Shown: piece after piece, positions 13,101 to 24,500 of the stretch
How the letters are laid out: every line of letters starts with the position of its first letter
How positions within the stretch are numbered: position 1 is the stretch's first letter
Translations under genes and position numbers: made by a program
The notes under the pieces: generated by a model
Told to the model about the DNA's origin: nothing
The model's database searches: none
What the model saw: the letters and a program-made list of their open reading frames with translations, nothing else
Source: Apostichopus japonicus
Lineage: Eukaryota > Echinodermata > Holothuroidea > Aspidochirotida > Stichopodidae
DNA: 64,000 nucleotides
Assembly (NCBI RefSeq): GCF_037975245.1
Contig: NC_092579.1
Coordinates: forward strand, 15,572,178 to 15,636,177
Direction of reading: 5' to 3'

Positions 13101-15763
13101 CCTTAAAATGTCACTCGAGAAAAAATGAGTTTGAAAAGTGAAAGTTTTAATACCGTCCTTGAGAGGGGCTGGCATCATCGTAACTGTTCAATAATTGGAT
13201 CATAGTTTCCAGTCCCTGTTGAGTATTTTGTCCATCAAAATGGGTCAAGGCTGTTGCCCCAGTTCCTATAAGAGCATGTTGAAATGTTCATCACCAACAG
13301 TAGGTTTGATGCTCATGGATGTAATTTGACTACAGTATAGTTAAATGATCATTAACACCATAACAATTGGAATTAAGCATCAATAGCCAAAGGTGACGTT
13401 TATCAAAAGCAATTCAAACAGCTGCTTAATTTACAGTAGTCACAATTGTCTTTGTACCGATCTTGAGTTTCCGCTAACGAATAGGGAGAAAGAGGTGGGG
13501 GTTGGGGGAGATAGAAATATCTGTGGTGTAAAGATCTGGCTTTTTTTCCTTAGATATTCAAAAGGCTATAATGGATATTAGATGTCTGAATAAATTTCAC
13601 ATGTATAATTTATAACCAAATATTTCTCATGGAAATGATATCTAATACAACTTAATTTCTCTCTAGATTGTCCTTAGATTTTAGAAATGATCAACAAAGT
13701 CAAAGCAAAGTATTTAAACTTGTATCAGATTTGATAAAAGAACCTCTGATAAAACAAAACGAGACTTTTCATTTCTACGGTCACCAAAACCAAGAAAAAG
13801 CTAAAAATACTAATTTAGAGATTGAAGTGCATGGCATCAAAATGGATGAAGCAGAATCCAACGACATGATTTAGTATCATCAACTGAATGAAACTCTCTC
13901 AATACAGCTTTACCAAGACATATAGATCTGTAATACCAGCTTTCACAAATGATTAATGAAAACAAATAGTATAATCCAAAAACTGGCACACTCAATTAAG
14001 ACCGTAAGAATAAGAATACAAAATAACCTGTATGGCGAAGAATCAAGATGTGGCAAGTGGTGGCATCGTCTGACCCAAGGATATCAATTTTATCTGTCAA
14101 GAGAACAGAATTGTTGCTAGAATATGGACTACATTCATTAAATAAGGTGCTGTTAAGGACATGATTTTCAAAAGCCATATCTGTGGAATGTGTCTCTTGA
14201 TGTACATTAACTGTGTAAATACTTTCAGAACGCATTGCAGTAGACACAGATTAGTACACTTATGGAAACCTAGATAATAAAGTGACTACAAAATTGCAAA
14301 AAAATTGACCTTTAATTTACATAATCTTTCTTACTGGAGCACTTTCTGTTTATGGCAAAAACTCTTATTCAAATATTGAATATCTTCGTCTTTGGTAGTA
14401 CAAGTTTGGACGTAATCAATATTATTCCAGTACAATTTCTGCATCTCTAAATCATATTTACCTACACTGGCCTTTTTGCAGTGGATAAGCAGTTTACTAT
14501 GTGTAACAGTAAGTGGGCCTGACATTTCGGTGGCCAATTTGGTGGCCAATTGGCTAAGGCGATGGACTCGTGATCCAAGGATTGCTGGTTCGATTCCTGC
14601 CTAGTTCATTACGTTGTGTCCTTGGGCAAGATGCTTTATATCACTTGCCTCTCTCCACCCAGGGGTTAAATGGGTACCTGTGAGGTAACTTGTCATTGGG
14701 CGCAGTATATAACTGCTGCCAACTGGAGGGACTGTCTCTGGGACAGGTCTATCATTGACCAGGGTTAATATAACGTCTGTAAGCACTGTGATAATTACCA
14801 TGAATAGAGTAGCTAAATGCCTAATATTATTAGCAACAGAGCATATACTCACCATCCTGAGGGTGTGTAGCTGCAATTTCCCTCTGGTAGACATAAACAG
14901 TCCTTGGTAATGATGTAAATTTCTTTAATGGTTGTCTTAAAATAAGCTCTGACGAATCCTGGACAAGAAAGACAAATTATGAAGTTATATATTTAAGTGT
15001 TCATAAGAGAAAGTGTCAAAAGTTAGCTGTCAATGAAACTCTGAATATACTGTATGACTTAGGGATAGGTACAGTATTATCAGTTTAATGAAACATTAAT
15101 CCTACTTTTACCCAAATCGTTTCATCACTTTGACAAACATTAAATGCAACTATAAAATACATAGCAAACTATTAGGTCAAACAACCTGTGAGAGTACAGG
15201 ACTTTGCCGCCCTGCTTCTCAAATTTCCCACTTTGTGAATTCCATAGAATAGCCCTGTAATGAAATACCTCAAATCACTTGGTATATACTTTATACTGTA
15301 GGTTACTCCCTGGTGGTTGATGATTATAAACTGCATATTGACTGATTTTACTATGCAACTGAATAATGCACATTAACTTGAAACTTAGTGTATTAAAAAA
15401 ACACAATTCCACACATAAATATAAAACTTTTTGAAACAAATCACTTTGTGACATGTAGGAGGATTCCCTTCGCTTTCCATTGGATCTGTTTTCCGTCACC
15501 CAGCTCACCACCCACCGTAAAAGTTTGGGAAACATTGCCTTACCAATCAGATATTTTGTGCCATTTTTGTGTTAATTGCGAACCCATAGTTTAAGGGAGC
15601 ATCTAAAATACCAGCCTGCAAGCTAGGTTAGTCACATTGCAACATACATGTTTCAAAGAGAAATAATGATTTGATTTACCTTCAGAGATGGACAACTGTC
15701 AAACAAAGATGAAGACGAGGTGAAGTTGCTCTCATATATTTCTTCATTCACAAATAGAGGCAT
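7132..15763 (-). CDS. NTAN1: Protein N-terminal asparagine amidohydrolase, complete, 9 exons, 303 aa
   Basis: NTAN1 deamidates N-terminal Asn to Asp, the first step of the Asn branch of the Arg/N-degron pathway. Exons in coding order are 15763-15680, 14958-14853, 14093-14028, 13265-13154, 12207-12134, 11718-11623, 8491-8391, 7819-7706 and 7290-7132. They total 912 nt and close in frame at TAA; human NTAN1 has 310 aa. Recognised blocks are MPLFVNEEIYESNF at the start, VYVYQREIAATHPQD, DILGSDDATTCHILILRHTG, ALTHFDGQNT, EAHLFGGFCD, VNVKTGKIFPAEFEDKGP and TSTSPEVEKPGYV. The catalytic Cys of DDATTCH is residue 77 (Cys75 in human). ATG 15761-15763 was chosen because MPL aligns with the human N-terminus. 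Exon 6 (11718-11623) is the most diverged and is supported by both phases and by VTLC. All introns are GT-AG. The gene is divergent from EXOC7. Confidence 0.93.
8551..9191. repeat. 41-bp minisatellite in NTAN1 intron 6
   Basis: About 15 units of CTAGCCAATGAACAAAGACT followed by TTAGGAGCATCAAAAATCTTG. Units in the middle are nearly identical and those at the left edge are more diverged. NTAN1 exon 7 ends about 60 bp away. Confidence 0.95.
10328..10470. repeat. Short tandem repeat, about 55-60 bp x 3, in NTAN1 intron 6
   Basis: GTTCAGCTTT...CTCCATCAGGATTTAGGG recurs three times with moderate divergence, at about 10345, 10390 and 10436. Confidence 0.75.
12775..13178. repeat. 202-bp tandem duplication that includes the 3' end of NTAN1 exon 4
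   Basis: Two adjacent copies share TTCTAAGCTCACATTGCAGA, ATGCTTTACATATTGATATG, AGCTGGTAAGGCCTTAAAAT and GGGCTGGCATCAT. The copy nearer exon 4 carries the last 24 nt of that exon and its donor, read on the minus strand. The other copy carries the same exon end with donor GT at an offset of 202 bp (13154 versus 12952). Confidence 0.9.
14541..14832 (+). repeat. tRNA-derived SINE in NTAN1 intron 2
   Basis: The head looks like a tRNA gene. An A box TGGCTAAGGCG lies near 14551 and a B box GGTTCGATTCC near 14587. These are followed by the shared central segment GTCCTTGGGCAAGATGCTTT and CCACCCAGGGGTTAAATGGG, which I recall from SINEs of many marine invertebrates. The 3' end fades into an A/T-rich tail. 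It is inserted opposite to the transcription of NTAN1 and ends about 20 bp from the exon 2 donor. It is not a functional tRNA gene, because the anticodon and acceptor stems do not close. Confidence 0.8.
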
Positions 15764-18549
15764 ATTTCTTTCATAAATATTTCCTTGTGTAACGAATGAT
15801 GACAAACTGGCCGTACTGTAGCGACTAGTGGTACCTGTCATGAAGACAATAAACAACTACTTATGTGTAGTCTGTATGGAGTTGGCTGGTAACCTAGAAA
15901 ATATACGGACACCAATGAACTGTTTGGCTGCAATACTCAGCATGCAGGAGAGCTAGGTTAGCTGCCAGTCGACTTGATGTTAGTAATTAAACAATAACTT
16001 CATCGGGGCATCTGTTTCAAGTTGACAAGCTCAGAAAACTGTACATAAATTTTCTGACATCTGAACCATTGGAATTTTTGTGACTCACTTTTTGAGTCAT
16101 GCAATACTTTGATCTCAACATGGGGAGTGGGGTCAGGGGGGTGGGGGACTTCAACATGTCCACGGATTTCCTGCAAAAAATATTGTCACCTTACCCTAGC
16201 ACCTACAGGTATACTACTAGTAGGCTGTATCTTTAGTAATTATACTGTACATAATGTAGTTAACACAAACCTGGTGTAAGGTGGAATTTATAATAATCAA
16301 CAAGACGATCTAGCCACAAAATTACTCTCCATTGTCTAATTACCGAAATCAATCAAATGAGAGCACCGATGACCTACCAAAAAGCATGCGTTCCTCTATG
16401 TGCCAAAGGACTCGTTGCGGAACCACTTTCACAGAAACCAAATGAACAGGCTTACATTAGAATCAAATACAAGAGCCTAACACCAGTTCCGCTATTGTTT
16501 GGTAGTTTTTGTCTAGATCGCGTAATATGATTGCATCCTGGGCGTGATTGCAATGTGGTTCCGATGTGACATTGTAAAATTTCCGAGAAGTATTTTATCC
16601 GGGGTATTAAAACAATCTACCGGATAAAATATGTCCTTCGTATAATACCGTTTATACTCAGTGTACAGGGCACGTGATCAATGCTGTTCAATTACCCTTA
16701 GTTAACGGCCAGAAGGGGAAATTTAGACATGATTAACTTCTTCAATAAAGCGTGACATTAGATTTATGCAGTGATGACTGTGCGTTGCGTCTATAGTTTA
16801 CAATTAAATCGTCAAAGTGGTGGCTATATTTAACCGGCCATCGATGACGCTATGCTTATTTACCCTATGGCCGGGTAAATAAAGCTTAATTATCCGAGCA
16901 TCTGGTAAATAAGCAGTTGTTGATGCTTTTACGTGACTATGATCATCGGGCGGAGAAAAAACACAAGGTTTTGTTTACGTTCCCCATCGTTAAGGCATCC
17001 GACGAGGAACAGAGTGTGTAAGTAATCGTTGCGACAGCGTAATTTGGTCCTATCTTACCGATGATAGGGAGAAAAGCATAAGCGAGTAGGCCAAATACTT
17101 TTCCCGACCGTTAGGCTGACATTTGATGTGATCGGTTAAATAACGGTGAAATGTGTTTTGTTCCTGATCATATGCAAACTGGCGAATGGAAGAACTGTAC
17201 TGTATACACACTACGGTACGGTACCCACACACAGTACCAGAGTAGTACCATGTACTTACAAGGGCTGTACGATTATTTGATACACACCCGACAATATATT
17301 GATCGATTGTGATCGGGTAAATAAGCGGTGTTGTGTGCTTATTTCCCAGCGATCGGGTAAATAGCCACAACGTTCGTAAAACGATATATATATATAAACA
17401 AATAGTGAACATTCGCCCCTTCTGACCCATTCTCTCACCGGCCTGGCTACGGGTCTGAGACTACGTTTATGTTATAAATATATTAATCGCACGCCACGCG
17501 TGAAGTGGGTATAATAGTTATCATGTACATCCAGGGAAAATGGAATTGGAATATGCTGTTGAATCTTGTGCTGAATTACTCGTAAATTCGCTAGATAAGA
17601 GCGACAACTGACTTGTAAAGTACAACAACGGAAGTGGAACTAGCAAAAATTGTCCTGGGTTTTGAGGTAATCTACTCATAGTTTCAACTTAAGCTATAAC
17701 GTTATATGCATATACCTACTTAATGTGTATAAACATTAATTCAGATACTGACAAGTGCTGTCTTCAGAATTTGTACAACCTTAATAGTCCGTTAATAACC
17801 GACAGTTCTAACTTCTAGCCTAGTTCTAAAGCACAGTGCCATAGCGTTTTACATAATTTTCCACAGGCAGTGAAGAGACTTCCGGTACAGTACATGATAT
17901 TATTATCTACTCTACTTTACACTCGTTTCTGGTACTATTGTGAAGTTAATAATCGCAAGAGAAAGTGAAACAAAAACATATTGCCCATCTTTGTTATTGA
18001 ATTCTGCTAACTTATTGTCAAAATCAAAACCCTAGATGGTCACAAGCGCATTTCAGAACTTTATGTTACTTGTTAGGACACAGGCCTGGTGTATATTGAT
18101 CATGGTCTTATGCCTTGCACCAATATGAAATTTCTGGCTGTCTCTTTCTCCCTGTAATAAATATTCTGTAGCAAAGCTCAAATCATTCCAAGAACACATT
18201 TTACAAAACCGTTGAGCCATTAGTTCTTTGCTTGTTGTTGAACTTATTTTTTTCTTCTATTACAGTTACTGTATAGAAGTCAACACAATTGCTTGCTTAT
18301 GTTTTCAATTATGGTTTGTTCCACTGACTTTTGTGCAAACAAAGGATGGTTTTGTTTCTTCATTTGCTCAATCTCTGGGAATGTGCCAAAATGTGGCAAA
18401 AAAGTACATTGTTATGATTGTGTGAAATCTTGTTTACTACACAACTATTTACAATAACAATTGTTTGGACCATCAAGATTGAATGTATTTATAATAAAGC
18501 TTTAAAAAGAGTCCATGATCATTGTTTATTTGTTTTGTCTTTTTTCCAG
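15764..18549. promoter_or_regulatory. Shared divergent promoter region of NTAN1 (-) and EXOC7 (+)
   Basis: The two coding starts face away from each other, 15763 on the minus strand and 18572 on the plus strand. The region 16500-17500 is richer in CpG than its flanks and holds at least six copies of a GGGTAAATAAGC-like motif. These lie at 16854-16865 (inverted), 16873-16885, 16904-16914, 17315-17326, 17337-17347 (inverted) and 17355-17364. EXOC7 probably has a noncoding first exon here, and AGTGT|GTAAGT near 17017 is a possible donor. No protein-coding exon was recognised. Confidence 0.55.
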
Positions 18550-18571
18550 CCAGGCCTCTTTGGCAGTCAAG

Positions 18572-21500
18572 ATGGATAACGTATCACAGAGGATATCAGA
18601 CATTCATGAGCTCCTCCTAGAGGTATTTTCCAAGTTTATCAAAAAGTGTCGTCTTTGATAGTGAAATTGTGGAATGTCGATCTGCATCACGTCCAGGAAA
18701 TTGTTGGTCAATAGTCATATCACACAATCTGGTAGATTGCAAATTAGCAAGTTCACAACTTGTTCCTTTTAAAAATATGGCTCTTTCGCAATAAATTTGC
18801 AGATAAGTACGCCATTTGATTTTAGGGCATCAGCTCCTTTATTTCCACTTTGCAACTAATGGGCTGCATAGACCTACTGTATTGTATGATCTCTCATTTA
18901 TAAATTGTCTTATGCATTGCCCACCATTTGGTTCATTGCCGTTGCTCTAATTTTATTTGTTAAAAACATCTGTATGGCAGATCTACATTCAGTACCTTTA
19001 CTACACTGTCTAAATTTGTACCTTAATTGAACCCAACACCTTATCATTTCATGTCATCAATATTTTGAGGCAAGTCTGGAACATGTCCAGAATTTCATAA
19101 CTTTTTTGTCAATTGTTAAAAAACAATTTACAAATGCTTAAAATATGCTTAAACTATAATGCATTCGTTAGTTATATATTGTGACATTCTAGGCCAAACT
19201 AATATCCTCACACCATAATATTTACCAACTCTCACAATTAATATATATACTGATAACCTGTCACATTGGCACTTGGCGAGATGGTGAATCTTAGAGGTGT
19301 TTGTTTATACTTCTGCCTCGTCCTTTAAAGTGCTTCAGATTCGGCCTGTTCTGTATGTACTTAAAGTACTGTACTGTAGTGTATATATGGCATTTATGTC
19401 AATTTCCTATGAAGGTTCTTCTATCTTTCTGCCTTTGTTTCACAGGAGGAGGAAGAGTTGAGTGACTTCAGAGAAAACCTTGATAAAAGTGACCAATTGA
19501 CTCAAAACATGGTATGAAAAGTTTAAATGAGGGATAAATTAACAAACAGAGTTGTACAGTAGCCATGGTAGAAGATGCTGGAAGGTCTGGCCAACTTAAA
19601 TAAGATTGGAACACACTGACCAGCTCAATTCTAGTCAAGTAATCCATACATTTGTTGTAGCCAAATTTACAGTAATACAAAGCCCAAAACTTGTTTTCAT
19701 ATCAATGCAATCTGTTGAATCTATCTTTCCTTGTACCTGTGTTCATCTACCGTAAAAGTATGAAGATGTTTCTATTTTCCCAAGGATGCAGATTTGGTTA
19801 CTCAGGGCTCTGCATTTCACCCACCATTAAAAGCTTCCCTACCACATCCCTGAAAATGAGGGTTAGCTAGAAAAGTACTAAATTGTTAAATGTTCTGATA
19901 TCCTTTGCACCAATATACTAAGGCGGGTCGAGTACAGTGCTGTGTATTATGTTAAGATTATATTAGTGTTTTGAAGCATTTAATATAGTAGAGCTTATGT
20001 ATATAACCTTTCCAATCACAGGTTGGCATTCTAACATCATTTGAGAATCGTTTGAAGCAGCTGGAAGAGACCATCCTCCCAGTCCATAAAGAGACAGTCA
20101 ACTTACAGAAACTTCAACAAAGTATCCTTTCAACCAAACTCTAGATTAATATGTAATTTCTTTATTTGGGGGGGGGGGGGGGGTTATGTCAATGAGCCAT
20201 TCATAAAGATGAATGTTATCTCATCAAACTTGTATCCCCATAGGTTTTTAATTAAATGTGCATGAAATAAACCTGCATGAATGAACAGTATTATAAACTT
20301 AGCACTGTAAATATCCCATCTAAAATGATTTCTACTTAAATTTGTGTGTGATGCAGTGTTAGCCCTAGCATGTTGGTGAGGGGGGGGGGGGGGGGTGAAT
20401 CACGGGAATCCCAAAAAGGCGCATCCTAATGTGATGTAGAATGTGTGCTTGTTTTGATATCGTCTGTGTGATAAATGTCTCTTAGCATGACCCTCAGAAC
20501 AGAATTGCTGCTTTAAAGGTGCTTTTAATATCTTTATTTATGGTACTGGCAATTTTGTTTATTGTATGATTACTGATAGTGAACAAAACACATGAATACT
20601 GCTTTTTGCATTCATTTCCTGAACATCATCTTAAACTTAGACATAGAGAGTGCTTTGACTTCCTTTGATAATGTTTTGAAACACCACGAAGCTGTCAAAG
20701 AGTTGGAATCAGTTATTAAACATGGGTAAGAGAAAAAACCTTTTCTATATCGTCAAAATATTTTATTGCAATTCTTTGATTTAGCATCGTATGTCGATAG
20801 TTGATTTAGTCAAGTTGAATCTCAAGGATTAGGAATCCAACAGCAGGTCATTTGATGATCATGTGATGATCATTTGATTATCATGTGATGATCATTTGAT
20901 GATCATTTGATGATCATGTGATTCATGGATGAACATCAGCTTTTATCCAGCCTTCTCTTTTCAATGATAATTCAATTACAACGCAGGCATGTACGTATTT
21001 GTTGTACCCATTCCTGCTGCCAGGACCGCCAGTTAATGTCCCCATCCGAGGGATCCAAGAACCATCACCATATGATCAATTCTCACATACTCACATGAAT
21101 GAAAACAAACTCGTTTTATGCACTAAGTCATCAAATTATAAATAGACGTTCACAATTATCAAGCTGAAGCTGTATCATAAATTGTGAAGATATTCCAGAG
21201 ACAAAATTTCCTCACATATTGACTCATGAAATCTGGATTAAATATCCAATGACAGGGTGAACTTGTGATAAACAGCATTAGGATCTAATAAGCAACAATT
21301 AGTTTTTGTCTCATCAATCAACCACAAGGTTGAATGTCAAATTGATGGTGACCAATAAAATGTTAAAGAAACAATTCGAAAGTAGGAATTAGACCAAGAG
21401 AAAATTTCACTTAAAAAGAGAGGGGGGAGGGGTGGGGGAATGCTGTCTGCATATCCTTTAAGTTTTGTAACATTTATTTGTTGTAAAACTTTCTCGTTTT

Positions 21501-24500
21501 TAATTTGATAAAGATTCTACATTAAGAGTATGAAAGATAATCAGGTTGATTAACCTTATTTGTTTTATGTTTTTGATAAGGTTTCTTTTTCTGTTAATTG
21601 TTTTGTTAATGACAGTCCAAGAGAAGATTTAGAGCAGTATCTCAAGAATATGGATCTGATTATTGATGCTAAGGTGTTCTTCAATGAAAACAATCCAAGT
21701 AGCCCTGAAGTCATCAAAGCTGTGAGTATTATTCGATTGAAGTTAATAATATTTAGTAAGTTCCAGAAGTGAGTTATAAGCCGGCCGCAAACTGCCCGGT
21801 CTGAGAACACGGCACAATCGACTCAACAGTTGTAACATGGAAAAATTGTGGACAATCTAACAGTGTTCATTGTGCTTAAGATTACATAACAGATCAAGAT
21901 ATTGCCAGAGTGGCGTCGGAGTGACTTCATTCCATAAAATATGAACACATAGCTCCTTCCAAACTGGCATTCGGCAGTCTCCGACGGCTCACAATCACAA
22001 TTGCATGGTTTAAAAAAATGTAGCCAATCACAGGGAAGTAGTTACTGTGACCTTGCATGTGTCCTTATCGAGCACAAGTCGTTCACATAAGACAGATGAG
22101 TGCTCCTTTATAAGTTGGTCAGTGTGCGGGGTCAGTCGTAAGACTGGGGGTCTCCATGACTATCGAAAACTAGGTCAAAAGGTAAAGCTGAGTCTGGTCA
22201 TATGATATATAGTGGGGAGAGTATGCAGCCAACTGAATTATCAAACTTTGATCATTGGTCAATCGGTCTGGTTTCTTTTTCCCGGTTTTCTTACATCACA
22301 GGAATATAAATTGGATTTTGGCACTTGGTAAATTTAAGATAATTCTTGTAGTATTTTTCCTGTATCAATTATCAAGTGTGACATTTCCTGTTCCCATTTT
22401 CCCAACAGACAAATTTGTTTGAGACTGGCAAGAAGGTGTTAGAACAGTATTTCCAGCTGCAGTTGTCAAGCCACAGCCACCCTGTTTCACCCGTGAAGCT
22501 TTTACAAATCCTGGATTCAAGTGATGGTAAGTAGCCTTTTGATCTACAGTATATGTAGCTAACAAGCTGCACTTTTACCTTTTTTATCAGAAAATCCAAA
22601 AGTTCTTCTAGTAGTTGCAAGGATTTATTGAATGTATGGGATCAGAAGCACCCTTTTTTATATAGTTTTATATCCTGATACCATCCAGTGGTTCCTTTAG
22701 TTAGGTTGAAGGTGTGGGTGGAGGGGTCAAAGTTTCCGGATAAAACCCTCCCCATCAGGAACCAGTTTCTCTTGACCTATTCAAACTTGCTTTTGTACAG
22801 TGTTGTTGTTTTGCAAAATTGGGAAATGCAGTTTGGTTCTGTTCTTTCAATAGTTTCATAACAGCTTCAGTGGTCATCACTGCAATGCAGTAATTGCATC
22901 TCCCTCAGTAAAATGCTAAGTTACACTGTCCTCCAATCAGATGAGAACATTAAGTAGCTGTCCCGTGAGCAGGAATAGATGTAACAATTGCACACCTGCC
23001 TTTGTTAATTAATTAATTAATTAATTAATTAAAGTTTTAATCTCTGAACACTCATGGGAGAGCTAGGGTAGCAGGTGTTCATTTTTGATCTTCACATGGA
23101 TAGGATTTCAGATTAGCTTCTGTTGGCTTCCTAATTAATCCTCTCGAAATACTAAACCACAAAAAACCGTTTGCCGTTCTTCTTCTTGTCTAGATGTCGC
23201 AGAAGAAACTGAACCCGTCAGTTTGGAGCCTCTCCCAGGTAAGGACTTATCATGAGTGTGTTAATGTTAATATATATATGGATATGCAGAGATCAAATGT
23301 AACTATAGATATATACATTTATCTGTTATGAAGATATAAGCCTCAAACTGTAGAAGGAAGGATGGAATTTGGTTTACAGTTCAACTCACTTTTCAAGTTG
23401 TTTACAAGTGTCATAGTTTTCTACATCTTATCCATACTTCATTGCAACAAATTTTTTTACAGAGTTACGTATGATTTCCTTCACAGAGAAAGTCGAAAAT
23501 GAACTTTCAGAGGTGGCGAGGTGGTTGAATGAAAAGGGAGATACACAGAAATTTGTAGAGATCTACTATGTTACCAGGGCAACGGTTATGAAGAAGAGCA
23601 TAGAAGAACTGAAGGACCACTTAGCTAAAAAATCTGGGGGCAGTGTCTCTGCATTTGTAAGTAGATGTAATAAATAATAAATAAATACGTCATTTATATA
23701 GCGCTAAATCACAAAAAAGTATCAAAGCGCCCTTCACAAAAAATGATTAAAAGGATATAAATACAGTGAAAACAAATAATAACCTAATCAAAATAATCCT
23801 AAAATACCAACACAAAAACGTAAAAAAACAATGAGAGGTTATTAAAACAACAATAAGAGGTATTAAAATACAATAGGTTATAGAAAAAATATATAAAATA
23901 CAATAGGAGGTTATTAAAGTACAATAGGAGGTTATATAAAAAAAAATATATATTAAAAACAAAAACAGATATACACCTCTCGTATAGTCTATACTAAGGT
24001 GTATGATAAGTTATAAGTAGGTATTTGCTTCACATTGTATGTTGGTCCTTTCTCTATGTACTTTTCTTCTTTTATCCTTCATTCTTGTCATCCTGCCTTT
24101 TCTTTTGATGTTGCTAATAAAGAAAAAAGGAAGAAACATTGCTGGTGTTTAGTTTCTTGTAACTTAGACAACCAGCACTGTTTATGAGGTGAGTTGTGAT
24201 TGGTTGTTATTGGCAACTGTTCAAACCAACCAATTTTGTAAATTTTACATAAAAATGATGTTTGCATATTTATTAGTTTTTTGTTTGTTTGTATTATGTT
24301 TTGTTATATGTTTAGGTATCAAGAAGAATGGGTAAGCTGAGGGAACCATTACAGAGGAAGGCTTCAACAATACTGAAAGGGTGAGTACAGTCTATTGTAA
24401 ACTAGATTACTATTTCTGTTGATGTTTAGTCTACTTTATTATTAGTAGTGAGGGAGTATTCTCATGAATTATTCATATTCTGGTTCTTAGTCAGCCATTG

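Noticed and set aside
13668-13874. 68-aa plus-strand ORF in NTAN1 intron 3
   Set aside because: It has normal-looking composition but no recognisable family and no partner exons, so it cannot be supported.
14541-14600. tRNA gene
   Set aside because: A and B boxes are present but the cloverleaf does not close and a SINE body follows. The same applies to the heads of the SINEs at 32873 and 37760.
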